In this document: positions 42,748-50,866 of the stretch, piece after piece
Numbering within the stretch: position 1 is the first letter of the stretch
How the letters are laid out: the number at the start of each line of letters is the position of its first letter
NCBI RefSeq assembly: GCF_016862515.1
Contig: NZ_BONC01000007.1
Coordinates: 1 to 64,000, forward strand
Length of the DNA: 64,000 bases
Reading direction: 5' to 3'
Source: Asanoa iriomotensis
GTDB lineage: Bacteria; Actinomycetota; Actinomycetes; Mycobacteriales; Micromonosporaceae
Translations under genes and position numbers: made by a program
The notes under the pieces: model-generated
Database searches by the model: none
Seen by the model: the letters and a program-made list of their open reading frames with translations, nothing else
Told to the model about the DNA's origin: nothing

Positions 42748-45700
42748 ATGTTGGGCATCCCTCCTGCCGGGCGGCGTCGCTCGGCTGCTGCGCTGGTCGC
42801 TGCGGCGACCCTGTCCGCTTTCACCTTGACCAGTGCGCCCGCGAACGCCGCACCTGATGTGGCGGCGGCGGCGAGCGCGCCCACCCAGACATACATCGTG
42901 CAGACCACCGATGCGCCGGCCGCCACCTACAACGGTGGTGTGGCCGGGCTGGCGCCCACCCGCGTCGCCGCCGGTGCCAAGCTTGACAGCGCGAGCAAGA
43001 ACGTCCGGGCCTACCGCCAGCATCTCGCCGCCAGCAAAGACCGCGTGCTCGCGCGGGCCGGCGTCAGCGAGAGCAAGGTGCAGCACGACTACACGCTCGT
43101 GTTCGCCGGGTTCTCCGCCGAGCTGACGGCGGTCGAGGCCGCCCGGCTCAAGCGGACCCCGGGCGTCGCCAACGTCTGGAAGAACGAGATCGTGCACGGC
43201 GAGACGTTCACGACCCCCGAGTTCGTCGGGCTCGACGGGCGCAACGGCGCCTGGCGCAAGGAGTTCGGCAGCCCCGAGCGGGCCGGTGAGGGCATCATCA
43301 TCGGCGTCATCGACTCCGGCTTCTGGCCCGAGAACCCCAGCTTCGGGCCGCTGCCGACGCCGCGCAGAGACCAGAAGACGATCGACGCCAAGTGGCACGG
43401 CACCTGCGTCGCCGGCGTGGAGGGGCCTGTCACCTGCAACAACAAGGTGATCGGCGCCCGCTGGTACGCGTCCAACAACATCTCCCACGCGAACCCCGGC
43501 GAGTTCGACTCGCCGCGTGACTACTACGGGCACGGCTCGCACACCGCCAGCACCGCGGGCGGCAACCACAACGTGACCGCGACCATCAACGGCGCCGTCG
43601 CGGGTGTCATCTCCGGCATGGCGCCGGCCGCGCGCCTGTCGATCTACAAGGTGCTGTACGCCAACGCCGCCGGCACCCAGTCGGTCGGCAACAGCGTCGA
43701 CATCGTCGCCGCGATCGACCAGGCCGTCGCCGACGGTGTGGACGTCATCAACTACTCGATCGGCGACAACAACGACAGCTTCGGCGCCGTCGAGTTGGCC
43801 TTCCTCAACGCCGCCAACGCCGGTGTGTTCGTCGCGACCTCGGCCGGCAACGCCGGGCCCGGCGCGTCCACCGTCGACAACGGCATGCCGTGGACGACCA
43901 CCGTCGCGGCCGGCACGCACGACCGGTCCTCGACCAAGACGCTGACCCTCGGCAACGGGCAGGTCTTCAACGGCGTCGGCACCGGGCCGCAGGCGGTGAC
44001 CGCACCGGTCGTCGACGCCCGCACCAGCGGCGCCGCCGGCAGCACCGAGCAGTTCGCCGCCCAGTGCGTGAGCACGCCGCCGCAGCTCGACCCGGCCAAG
44101 GTGGCCGGCAAGATCGTGCTCTGCGAGCGCGGCAACAACACCCGGGTCGACAAGAGTCTCGCGGTCAAGAACGCGGGTGGCGTCGGCATGATCCAGTTCA
44201 ACCCGACGGCCAACACGCTCAACGCCGACTACCACGCGGTGCCGTCGATCCACGTGGACGCGGCGGCGGGCGCGGCGGTCAAGGCGTACATCGCCGCCGG
44301 CGGCACCCCGACCGCGACGATCTCCGCGGCCAGCAACGAGAAGGTCCGCGCGCCGATCGTGGCCACGTTCTCCAGCCGCGGCCCTGGCAACTCCAGCGGC
44401 GGCGACCTGCTCAAGCCCGACATCATGGCGCCGGGCGTCGACGTGGTCGCGGCCACCGGGCCCGACAGCCACAACGGCAACCTGTGGGACACCAACAGCG
44501 GCACCTCGATGGCCAGTCCGCACATCGCCGGCATCGGCGCGCTGCTGCTCGCCAAGCACCCGAACTGGTCGCCGATGATGGTCAAGTCGGCACTGATGAC
44601 CACGGCCGGCGTCAACGACAACGAGGGCCAGCCGATCCAGGACGAGTCCGACGCCACCAACGCCAACCCGCTGGAGATGGGCGCGGGCCAGGTCGCGGCC
44701 AAGGACGCGTTCGACCCGGGCCTGGTCTACGACTCCGGCATCACGCAGTGGCTGCAGTACTCGTGCGGCATCGGCGTCCACCTCACCTCCGGCGGCGCGG
44801 ACGTCTGCGACAGCGTCGGCATCGTCGACCCGAGCGACTTCAACAACCCGACGCTCGCGGTCGGTGACCTGGCCGGCAAGCAGACGCTGACCCGCACGGT
44901 GACCAACGTCAGCAAGCTGCCCGCGCTGTACCTGCCGACCGTGCAGGCACCGCCCGGCTTCAAGGTCGACGTCACCCCGAAGATCATCGCGCTGCTGCCG
45001 GGCAAGAAGCAGACGTTCAAGGTGACGATCACGCGTACCACCGGTGCCTTCGGTCAATGGTCGTTCGGCTCCCTGCGCTGGCGTGACCTTCTCGGCCACG
45101 ACGTGCGCAGCGCCATCGCGGTCCGGCCGGTGCCGGTCGCGGTGCCGCTGGAAAGCGGCGGCACGGGCGCGAGCGGCCAGGTGGCGCTGCCGGTCACGGC
45201 CGGCTACTCGGGCACGCTCGCCGCGGCGGGCCACGGCCTGCAGGCGGCGACGGTCGACCAGTGGGACCTGACCCCGAACCCGGCGACCTCGTTCAACGCG
45301 AACGCGCCGGCCACCGCCAGCGACACCGTCGCGATCACGGTGGACGTCCCGGCGGGCACCAAGGTGGCCCGGTTCGCGACCTTCGACGCGGACTACGCGG
45401 CGGGCACCGACATCGACGTGTTCGTCTACCGGCAGAACGCCAACGGCAGCCTGACCCTGGTCGGGCAGAGCGCCAGCGGCACGTCGGAGGAGTCGGTGAC
45501 GATCACGGCCGCCGGCACGTACCGGGTGTTCATCGACCTGTTCGCGGCTCCGGGCGCGACGACGGTCAAGCACAACCGCTGGGTCGTCGGGCCGGGCAAC
45601 ACCGGCAACCTGACGATCACGCCGCCGAGCCAGGAGGTGTCGGTCGGCAGCACGGCAACGGTCACGGCGGCGTGGAACGGGCTCACCGCGGGCCAGCGCT

Positions 45701-45771
45701 ACCTCGGCGTCATCGAGTACACCGACGGCACCACCACCCTGGGAAGCACAAACCTCATGGTCGTGGCGTAA
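42748..45771 (+). CDS. Secreted S8 (subtilisin-like) serine protease
   Basis: 1007-aa subtilase: signal peptide (1-35), I9-type propeptide (about 48-150), S8 domain with Asp189 (VIDSGFW), His265 (GHGSHTAST) and Ser587 (GTSMASPH), an inserted PA domain (about 420-530) and a C-terminal fibronectin-III-like and beta-rich part (about 700-1007). PA-domain subtilases like this resemble plant-type and streptomycete secreted proteases. Transcribed from a leaderless promoter and perhaps from a second one upstream. A strong terminator follows it. Confidence 0.95.
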   Translation: MLGIPPAGRRRSAAALVAAATLSAFTLTSAPANAAPDVAAAASAPTQTYIVQTTDAPAATYNGGVAGLAPTRVAAGAKLDSASKNVRAYRQHLAASKDRVLARAGVSESKVQHDYTLVFAGFSAELTAVEAARLKRTPGVANVWKNEIVHGETFTTPEFVGLDGRNGAWRKEFGSPERAGEGIIIGVIDSGFWPENPSFGPLPTPRRDQKTIDAKWHGTCVAGVEGPVTCNNKVIGARWYASNNISHANPGEFDSPRDYYGHGSHTASTAGGNHNVTATINGAVAGVISGMAPAARLSIYKVLYANAAGTQSVGNSVDIVAAIDQAVADGVDVINYSIGDNNDSFGAVELAFLNAANAGVFVATSAGNAGPGASTVDNGMPWTTTVAAGTHDRSSTKTLTLGNGQVFNGVGTGPQAVTAPVVDARTSGAAGSTEQFAAQCVSTPPQLDPAKVAGKIVLCERGNNTRVDKSLAVKNAGGVGMIQFNPTANTLNADYHAVPSIHVDAAAGAAVKAYIAAGGTPTATISAASNEKVRAPIVATFSSRGPGNSSGGDLLKPDIMAPGVDVVAATGPDSHNGNLWDTNSGTSMASPHIAGIGALLLAKHPNWSPMMVKSALMTTAGVNDNEGQPIQDESDATNANPLEMGAGQVAAKDAFDPGLVYDSGITQWLQYSCGIGVHLTSGGADVCDSVGIVDPSDFNNPTLAVGDLAGKQTLTRTVTNVSKLPALYLPTVQAPPGFKVDVTPKIIALLPGKKQTFKVTITRTTGAFGQWSFGSLRWRDLLGHDVRSAIAVRPVPVAVPLESGGTGASGQVALPVTAGYSGTLAAAGHGLQAATVDQWDLTPNPATSFNANAPATASDTVAITVDVPAGTKVARFATFDADYAAGTDIDVFVYRQNANGSLTLVGQSASGTSEESVTITAAGTYRVFIDLFAAPGATTVKHNRWVVGPGNTGNLTITPPSQEVSVGSTATVTAAWNGLTAGQRYLGVIEYTDGTTTLGSTNLMVVA

Positions 45772-45784
45772 CCCTCGGTTGTGG

Positions 45785-45817
45785 AAAGGGCGCCCGCCCC
45801 GCGGCGGGTGCCCTTTT
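45785..45817 (+). terminator. Rho-independent terminator after subtilase
   Basis: AAAGGGC-G-CCCGCC stem pairing with GGCGGG-T-GCCCTTT, then TTTT. Strong stem with a U-tract. Confidence 0.85.
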
Positions 45818-45915
45818 CATTTGCCCGGGTCCGCCGGGGGCACGACCGTCGCTCCCGCCGGGGACCGCTCCGCTGCGCTCCGCTGCCAGGTCCGCGGTTG
45901 GTCACGCGCGGGGGA

Positions 45916-45921
45916 TACGGT
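45916..45921 (+). promoter_or_regulatory. -10 box of leaderless GNAT gene
   Basis: TACGGT, 7 nt before the ATG at 45929. Confidence 0.45.
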
Positions 45922-45928
45922 GGGCCGC

Positions 45929-46453
45929 ATGGCGCTGGAGATCTCGTTCGCCCGTCAAGCCGACGCCGCCTTCGTCGCGGACGTGACAGCCTTGATCAAC
46001 CGGGTCTACGCCGACGCGGAGAAGGGCCTGTGGCAGCCCGACACGCAACGCACCGACGAACCCGAGGTCGCGGCGGTCATCGCGGCCGGCGAACTGGCCG
46101 TGGCGCGGTCCGACGGAGACCTGGCGGGCACGGTCCGGGTGCAACGCCTGCCGACGGGCGAGGGGGAGTTCGGCATGCTCGTCGCCAGCCCGACCCACCG
46201 CGGCCTGGGCATCGGCCGCGACCTCGTCGCGTTCGCGGAGACTTGGGCGCGGCAGCAGGGCATGCCCACGATGCAGCTCGAGCTGCTGGTCCCTCGCGAG
46301 TGGACACACCCGGTCAAGGACTTCCTCCGCGAGTGGTACACCCGCATCGGCTACCACCCGATCCGCCGCGACCCGTTCGAGGACGCCTACCCCCACCTCC
46401 AACCGCGCCTGGCCACCCCCTGCGACTTCGTCGTCTACCACAAGCCGCTCTAG
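45929..46453 (+). CDS. GNAT-family N-acetyltransferase
   Basis: 174 aa. The acetyl-CoA loop THRGLGIGRDLV (R/Q-x-x-G-x-G/A) at about residues 90-101 and the following LELLVPREWTHPVKDFLREWYTRIGYH identify a GNAT. Substrate unknown. The start is set at 45929 because a -10 box precedes it; a longer frame runs through the preceding terminator. DNA downstream contains degenerate copies of its own 3' end. Confidence 0.9.
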   Translation: MALEISFARQADAAFVADVTALINRVYADAEKGLWQPDTQRTDEPEVAAVIAAGELAVARSDGDLAGTVRVQRLPTGEGEFGMLVASPTHRGLGIGRDLVAFAETWARQQGMPTMQLELLVPREWTHPVKDFLREWYTRIGYHPIRRDPFEDAYPHLQPRLATPCDFVVYHKPL

Positions 46454-46738
46454 CCGCCACCCAAGGCGATCTCGGCAGCGAAGCGGGAGCGGCCGTGGTG
46501 ATCACCGCGAAGCTGGCCACGCCCGCGACTTCGTCGTACGCCAAACCCGGTCTGGCCGTGACTAGGGGCCTTGCGGGTGCCTGGGGCGGGGCGGTGATGA
46601 TCGCGCTGTGAAGGCTGGCCGTGCCATTGCCGCTGGTGGTCTGCCGCAAGCCGTTCTAACCGCAACCCGGTGCGGGCCTGGCAGCGGAGCGGTGGCTGGC
46701 GGGAGCGGCGGTCGTGACCGCCGCGGGCCCGAGTCCTG
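46454..46738. repeat. Degenerate copies of the GNAT gene 3' end
   Basis: 285 bp between convergent genes, without a credible gene. The end of the GNAT gene from 46409 (CTGGCCAC, then GCGACTTCGTCGT) recurs at 46513 with the same words, and its last bases with the stop (CAAGCCGCTCTAGCCG) recur as CAAGCCGTTCTAACCG near 46646. They look like serial, decayed tandem duplications. Confidence 0.5.
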
Positions 46739-47959
46739 TTATTTGTGCAGTCGGCGCACCAGTGGCAGCGTCGCTTCGACGATGCGTTCGCGGTCGTAGC
46801 AGATGCCCGCATCGAAGCCGGCGGCTGTCTCCCGGGCGAACACCCCGCTCGCGTGGTGGCTGCCGATGAACAGTGCCGTCCGTTCGTGCACCAGCGGGTC
46901 GCCGGCGTCGAGTGGCACGCCGCGGACCCGGCCGCTCGGTACTGGCGGCACCTCGCGGCCCAGGACGTAGACCTCGACGCCGCGGGTCGTTATGTAGCCG
47001 TAGCGGAGTCGGGCCTCGTCGTCCAGGTTGGCTACGTCGGCCACGTTGATCACCAGGATCGCTGAGTCGTCGGTGTGCAGCGCCTGGTTCTCGATGTGGC
47101 CCGTCATCGCCGTCAACAGTGGTTCCGTCGTCGGGTTGACCGGGTCCGTGCGGGAGAGCATCTCGAACGGGGTCTCCTCCGGCACCTGCCGCGGGGTGAC
47201 CCGGGCCAGCACGTGCTTCGACGGTGTCACCGTCGCCGGCAGGTCGCCCGGGCGGCCGAACAGGTAGCCCTGCGCCAGCGTCGCGCCGAGGGAGCGGGCC
47301 ACCTCCAGGTGCTCCTCGTCCTCGATGCCCTCCGCGAGGATCTGGGCGCCGCTGCGGGCCGCCTCGTGCAGCACCGCGTTGACCACGTGGGACACCGCCC
47401 AGGCCGGTGAGTGGGCCTGCACCACGCTTCGGTCGATCTTGATGATGTCGGGGTTGACCAGTGGCATCGCGGCCAGGCTCGACGGTTCCACGCCGACGTC
47501 GTCCAGGGCCACCCGGGCCGACAGCTTTCGGGACGCGATGACGGCGTCCATCAGCGCCGGCGGGTCCTGGGTCACGGCACGCTCGGTGATCTCGATGACC
47601 ACCTGCCGCTCGCTCATCACATCCGCCAACACGTCGAGCAGCTTCTGGCGGAACGGGCCGCCCATGGTGGCGGGGTCGAGATTGACGAACAACGCCAGGT
47701 CGGGGAACTCGGTGGCCATGAAGCGCTCGCCCGCCATGTCCGCGCAGAGCCAGTCAAGGTCGGCGAAGCGGCCCAGCCGCCCGGCCGCCTCGAACAGAGC
47801 GGCGGCGTTCTCGTAGGGACCCGCCGGGCCGCGGGCCAGGGCCTCGAAGCCCACCACGCCGCCGTCGGCGATCGACACGACCGGCTGGAAAACAGGATAG
47901 ATCGCGCGATCGCGGATGATCGCCTCGAACTGGTCGTCAAGTGACGGTTGGGCACCCAT
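46739..47959 (-). CDS. EAL-domain protein with C-terminal DICT domain
   Basis: 406 aa. EAL domain about residues 8-245 with GFEALAR in place of the plain EAL motif, NLDP, IEITER, ALDDVG (DDFG variant), IKIDRS and AEGIE; most metal ligands remain, so c-di-GMP hydrolysis is possible. The C-terminal third is a DICT domain (diguanylate-cyclase and two-component interacting). It may therefore be a c-di-GMP phosphodiesterase or receptor whose DICT domain docks to a partner such as the GGDEF protein. Lies downstream of the LAL regulator on the same strand (87 bp). Confidence 0.88.
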   Translation of the reverse strand: MGAQPSLDDQFEAIIRDRAIYPVFQPVVSIADGGVVGFEALARGPAGPYENAAALFEAAGRLGRFADLDWLCADMAGERFMATEFPDLALFVNLDPATMGGPFRQKLLDVLADVMSERQVVIEITERAVTQDPPALMDAVIASRKLSARVALDDVGVEPSSLAAMPLVNPDIIKIDRSVVQAHSPAWAVSHVVNAVLHEAARSGAQILAEGIEDEEHLEVARSLGATLAQGYLFGRPGDLPATVTPSKHVLARVTPRQVPEETPFEMLSRTDPVNPTTEPLLTAMTGHIENQALHTDDSAILVINVADVANLDDEARLRYGYITTRGVEVYVLGREVPPVPSGRVRGVPLDAGDPLVHERTALFIGSHHASGVFARETAAGFDAGICYDRERIVEATLPLVRRLHK

Positions 47960-48046
47960 GCGACCAGGCCTCCCTTACGCGTGTCGCTGAAGACCTCCCG
48001 CAATCGCGACGCTAACAAGCGTTGGAGCGGGCGACCACGCGAATGC

Positions 48047-50779
48047 TCAAGCCGGTGGCGACCCGCCGAGCGCCCGGGTCAGCTGTGCCCTGTTGCGCAC
48101 CCCGTGGCGCCGGTAGAGGCGGGTCAGCTTCGCCTCGATCGCCTTGACCGAGAGGTGGGTCGCGCGGGCGATCTCGCGGTTGGTCGCGCCGGCCAGCACC
48201 AGGTCGACGATCCGCCGCTCGGTCTCGGAAAGGCCCTGGCCGTGCCCGCCGTCGAGCCTGGCCAGCTCGGCCTCGGCCGCGGCCAGCCAGGGTGCGGCGC
48301 CCACGGCGGCATAGCCCGCGACGGCCTCGACCAGCGCCGACCGGGACGCGCCGCGACGGTGGGCGCGCCGCTCGAGCGTCGCGAGCGTGTGCCAGGCCTT
48401 CGCGACCTCCATCGGGTACGGGTGCCCGTCCGCCTCCGCCAGCGCCTCCGCGAGGGCGACGGCCGCCTCCCGGGGCTCACCCGCGGCGGCCCGCAGCAGC
48501 GCGCCGGCCCGGGCGAGGCCGAGATGGATGACGGTCCGGTTGAGCGCCGTGGCCACCGAGCGGGTCTCCGCGAGCAGCTCCGCGGCCTCGTCGAGCTCGC
48601 CGACCGCGGTCAGCGCCTCGACGAAGTCGGCGTGCCAGAGGAAGATCGCCGGGTCGTTGCGGCTCAGCCGGCGTTCGAGGTCCTGTGCCTTGTGGAACTC
48701 GGCCACCGCCGGCTCCGGCGCGTCCTGGAAGAGCAGCACCTGCCCGTAGGCGGCGTGGGCCAGCCGCAGCCAGTCTTCGTCGCCGGCCGCCGAGCAGGCG
48801 TCGATGGCCTGCACCAGCAGGCTGGCCGCGACCGTGGGCGAGCCGGCCAGCGTCTCGCCGAGCGCGCCGACCACGAGCCCGTGCCCGGGTGTGGCCTCCA
48901 TGTCGAGGATCAACCGCATGCCCTCCCGGCCGGCGCGCAGGGCGTCGCCGCCACGACCGGCGCGGGAGTAGATCGACGCGGAGGCGAGCAGCACGGTCGA
49001 CAGGTCGCGCAGCGTGCCGGAGCGCAGCACCGCGTCGCGCTGTGCCTCGATCACCCGGACGGCCTCGGCCATGTCACCGGCGTACGCCCGGCCGCGCGCG
49101 TAGATGGCCGCCGCGTGCACGCTCTCGGTGCTCGGCGGCAGCTCGGCGGCCAGCGACGCGACGTCGCTGAGCAGCTTGGCGCTCTCGGGGTCGTTGGCAC
49201 CGCGGATCAGCGACCGGCTGGCCAGCAGCGAGACGAGCTGCTCCGTGGCGCCGGCCTCGCGGGCCTCTTCCTCGCCCCGCTTCAGCTCCGCGTCGGCGAA
49301 CTCGATCTCGGCGTCGTAGTAGGCCTTCAGGGCCCGGTAGTGCCGCACCCGGCAGAGCAGCGCCGGGTCCTCGCCCGCGTCGGCGAACGCGGCGTCGATG
49401 ACCGGGCCGACCGCCGACTGGTCCTGGCCGGCGAGGTCGACGATCAGCAGCCGGGCGCCGACGCGTACCGCCGGCTCGTCGGCGGCGGCCAGGGCCGCGG
49501 AGGCCAGCCGGTGCGCGTCGGCGGTGAGGCCCGCGGCCTGGGCGTGCTCCGCGGCTTCGTAGCGGCGCGCGGCGGCGACACCGCGCAGCGCGGACGGTGT
49601 GCGTTCGGCGGCCCGTTCGGCGAGGTCCGCGGCGACGGCCGGGGCGCCGCGCATCCGGGCGGTGGTGGCCGCCTCGGCGAGCTGGGCGGCCAGGTCCTCG
49701 TCGGCGTGCGGCCGGGCCAGCGCCAGGTGCCGGGCGCGCTCGACCGAGTCGTCGGTGTGCGCGGCGATGTGCTCGTGCGCGGCTGACCGGGCGGCGGGCG
49801 TGGCGTCGGCGTAGACCAGCTCGCGCAGCAGCGGGTGGGCGAACCGGACCGTCTCGTCCGAGCCGACTGTGGCCAGGCCCGCCTCCATCGCGGCCTCCAG
49901 CCCGGCCTTGGCGTCGCCGTCGCGGCCGATCAGCGCGACGGTCGGCCGGGCGGCGGCCGCGGCCCGCAGCAGCACCGGGCCGCTGGGCGCGGGCAGGCTG
50001 GCCAGGCGGCGGGCGAGCAACGGCCGGAGGCGTTCGGGCACTGGCAGCGGCTGGTCGACGCCGATCGTGCCGCCGCGCGCGACCAGCGTGCGGCCCAGCT
50101 CGACGGCGAGCAGCGGGTTGCCCTGGCTGGCCTCGTGCACCCGGGCGATGGTCGACAGCGAGAGCACCGGGCCGAACCGCTCCCGGAGCAGGTCGGCGGT
50201 GTCATATTCGGTCAGCGGCGGGAGCAGCAGCTCGGTGACCGGGGTCGGGCACAGGTCGGTGTGCAGCGGGCCGGCCGTCTCGACCCGCTCGGCGCCGAGC
50301 ACCCGGACCCGGGCGGCGCCCAGCCGGCGGGCGACGAACCGCAGCACGCCGGCGCTGTGCGGGTCGACCCACTGCAGGTCGTCGACGAGCAGGAGCACCG
50401 TGCGGTTGGCGGCGAGGCGGCGCAGCACCTCGAGCGTGGCGAGCCGGACGGCGAGCTGGTCCTGCGCGGTCACCGGGGCGGCACCGCGGAGCAGCGCGCC
50501 GTCGAAGGCGGCCCGCAGGTGCCGCGGCAGGCCCTCGCCGCTGATCCCGTCGAACAGGTCGACCAGGGTCAGATAGGGCAGGCCGGACTCGACCTCGGCG
50601 GCGTTCGCGCGCAGCACGAGGGGGTCGCCAGCGTGTGCCGGGTACGCCGCGAGCACGGTCGACTTGCCGATGCCGGCCGGACCGTAGACGACCACGCTCT
50701 CGCCGGCACTGAGCCGGACGTGTAGCTGGTCGAGCACGTCGGACCGGCCAACCGGCGCCGTGTCGCGGGTAACTGCCAC
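48047..50779 (-). CDS. LAL-type LuxR regulator with AAA ATPase
   Basis: 910 aa. N-terminal P-loop NTPase: Walker A GPAGIGKST (33-41), VLLLVDDLQWVDPHS (Walker B); long helical TPR-like middle (about 300-830); C-terminal LuxR HTH (about 845-905, LSETERRIVDLVLAGATNREIARATHLSVKAIEAKL). Large ATP-binding regulators of the LuxR family (LAL, MalT-like) sense a ligand through the TPR part. GTG start overlapping an inverted repeat. Downstream of hsp70 and upstream of EAL-DICT on the same strand, so it probably controls this group. Confidence 0.92.
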   Translation of the reverse strand: MAVTRDTAPVGRSDVLDQLHVRLSAGESVVVYGPAGIGKSTVLAAYPAHAGDPLVLRANAAEVESGLPYLTLVDLFDGISGEGLPRHLRAAFDGALLRGAAPVTAQDQLAVRLATLEVLRRLAANRTVLLLVDDLQWVDPHSAGVLRFVARRLGAARVRVLGAERVETAGPLHTDLCPTPVTELLLPPLTEYDTADLLRERFGPVLSLSTIARVHEASQGNPLLAVELGRTLVARGGTIGVDQPLPVPERLRPLLARRLASLPAPSGPVLLRAAAAARPTVALIGRDGDAKAGLEAAMEAGLATVGSDETVRFAHPLLRELVYADATPAARSAAHEHIAAHTDDSVERARHLALARPHADEDLAAQLAEAATTARMRGAPAVAADLAERAAERTPSALRGVAAARRYEAAEHAQAAGLTADAHRLASAALAAADEPAVRVGARLLIVDLAGQDQSAVGPVIDAAFADAGEDPALLCRVRHYRALKAYYDAEIEFADAELKRGEEEAREAGATEQLVSLLASRSLIRGANDPESAKLLSDVASLAAELPPSTESVHAAAIYARGRAYAGDMAEAVRVIEAQRDAVLRSGTLRDLSTVLLASASIYSRAGRGGDALRAGREGMRLILDMEATPGHGLVVGALGETLAGSPTVAASLLVQAIDACSAAGDEDWLRLAHAAYGQVLLFQDAPEPAVAEFHKAQDLERRLSRNDPAIFLWHADFVEALTAVGELDEAAELLAETRSVATALNRTVIHLGLARAGALLRAAAGEPREAAVALAEALAEADGHPYPMEVAKAWHTLATLERRAHRRGASRSALVEAVAGYAAVGAAPWLAAAEAELARLDGGHGQGLSETERRIVDLVLAGATNREIARATHLSVKAIEAKLTRLYRRHGVRNRAQLTRALGGSPPA

Positions 50780-50800
50780 GCAAGCGAGTCTGCCTTGCGT
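50778..50800. promoter_or_regulatory. Inverted repeat at LAL regulator start
   Basis: ACGCAAG-N9-CTTGCGT, 7-bp arms, overlapping the GTG start codon. A plausible autoregulatory operator. Confidence 0.4.
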
Positions 50801-50866
50801 TCCGCGCCCTGTCGGTCGGCAGTCCGGCCTTTTTTGCGAAAGCGAAACGTTGCTTCTCTCGGCAAC

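Noticed and set aside
42712..45573. 953-aa minus-strand frame opposite the subtilase gene
   Set aside because: Shadow of a clear S8 protease with catalytic triad and terminator.
50814..50835. Plus-strand hairpin GGTCGG-CAGT-CCGGCC followed by TTTTTT
   Set aside because: It resembles a terminator, but no plus-strand gene ends here and the minus strand lacks the U-tract, so it is not assigned to a gene.
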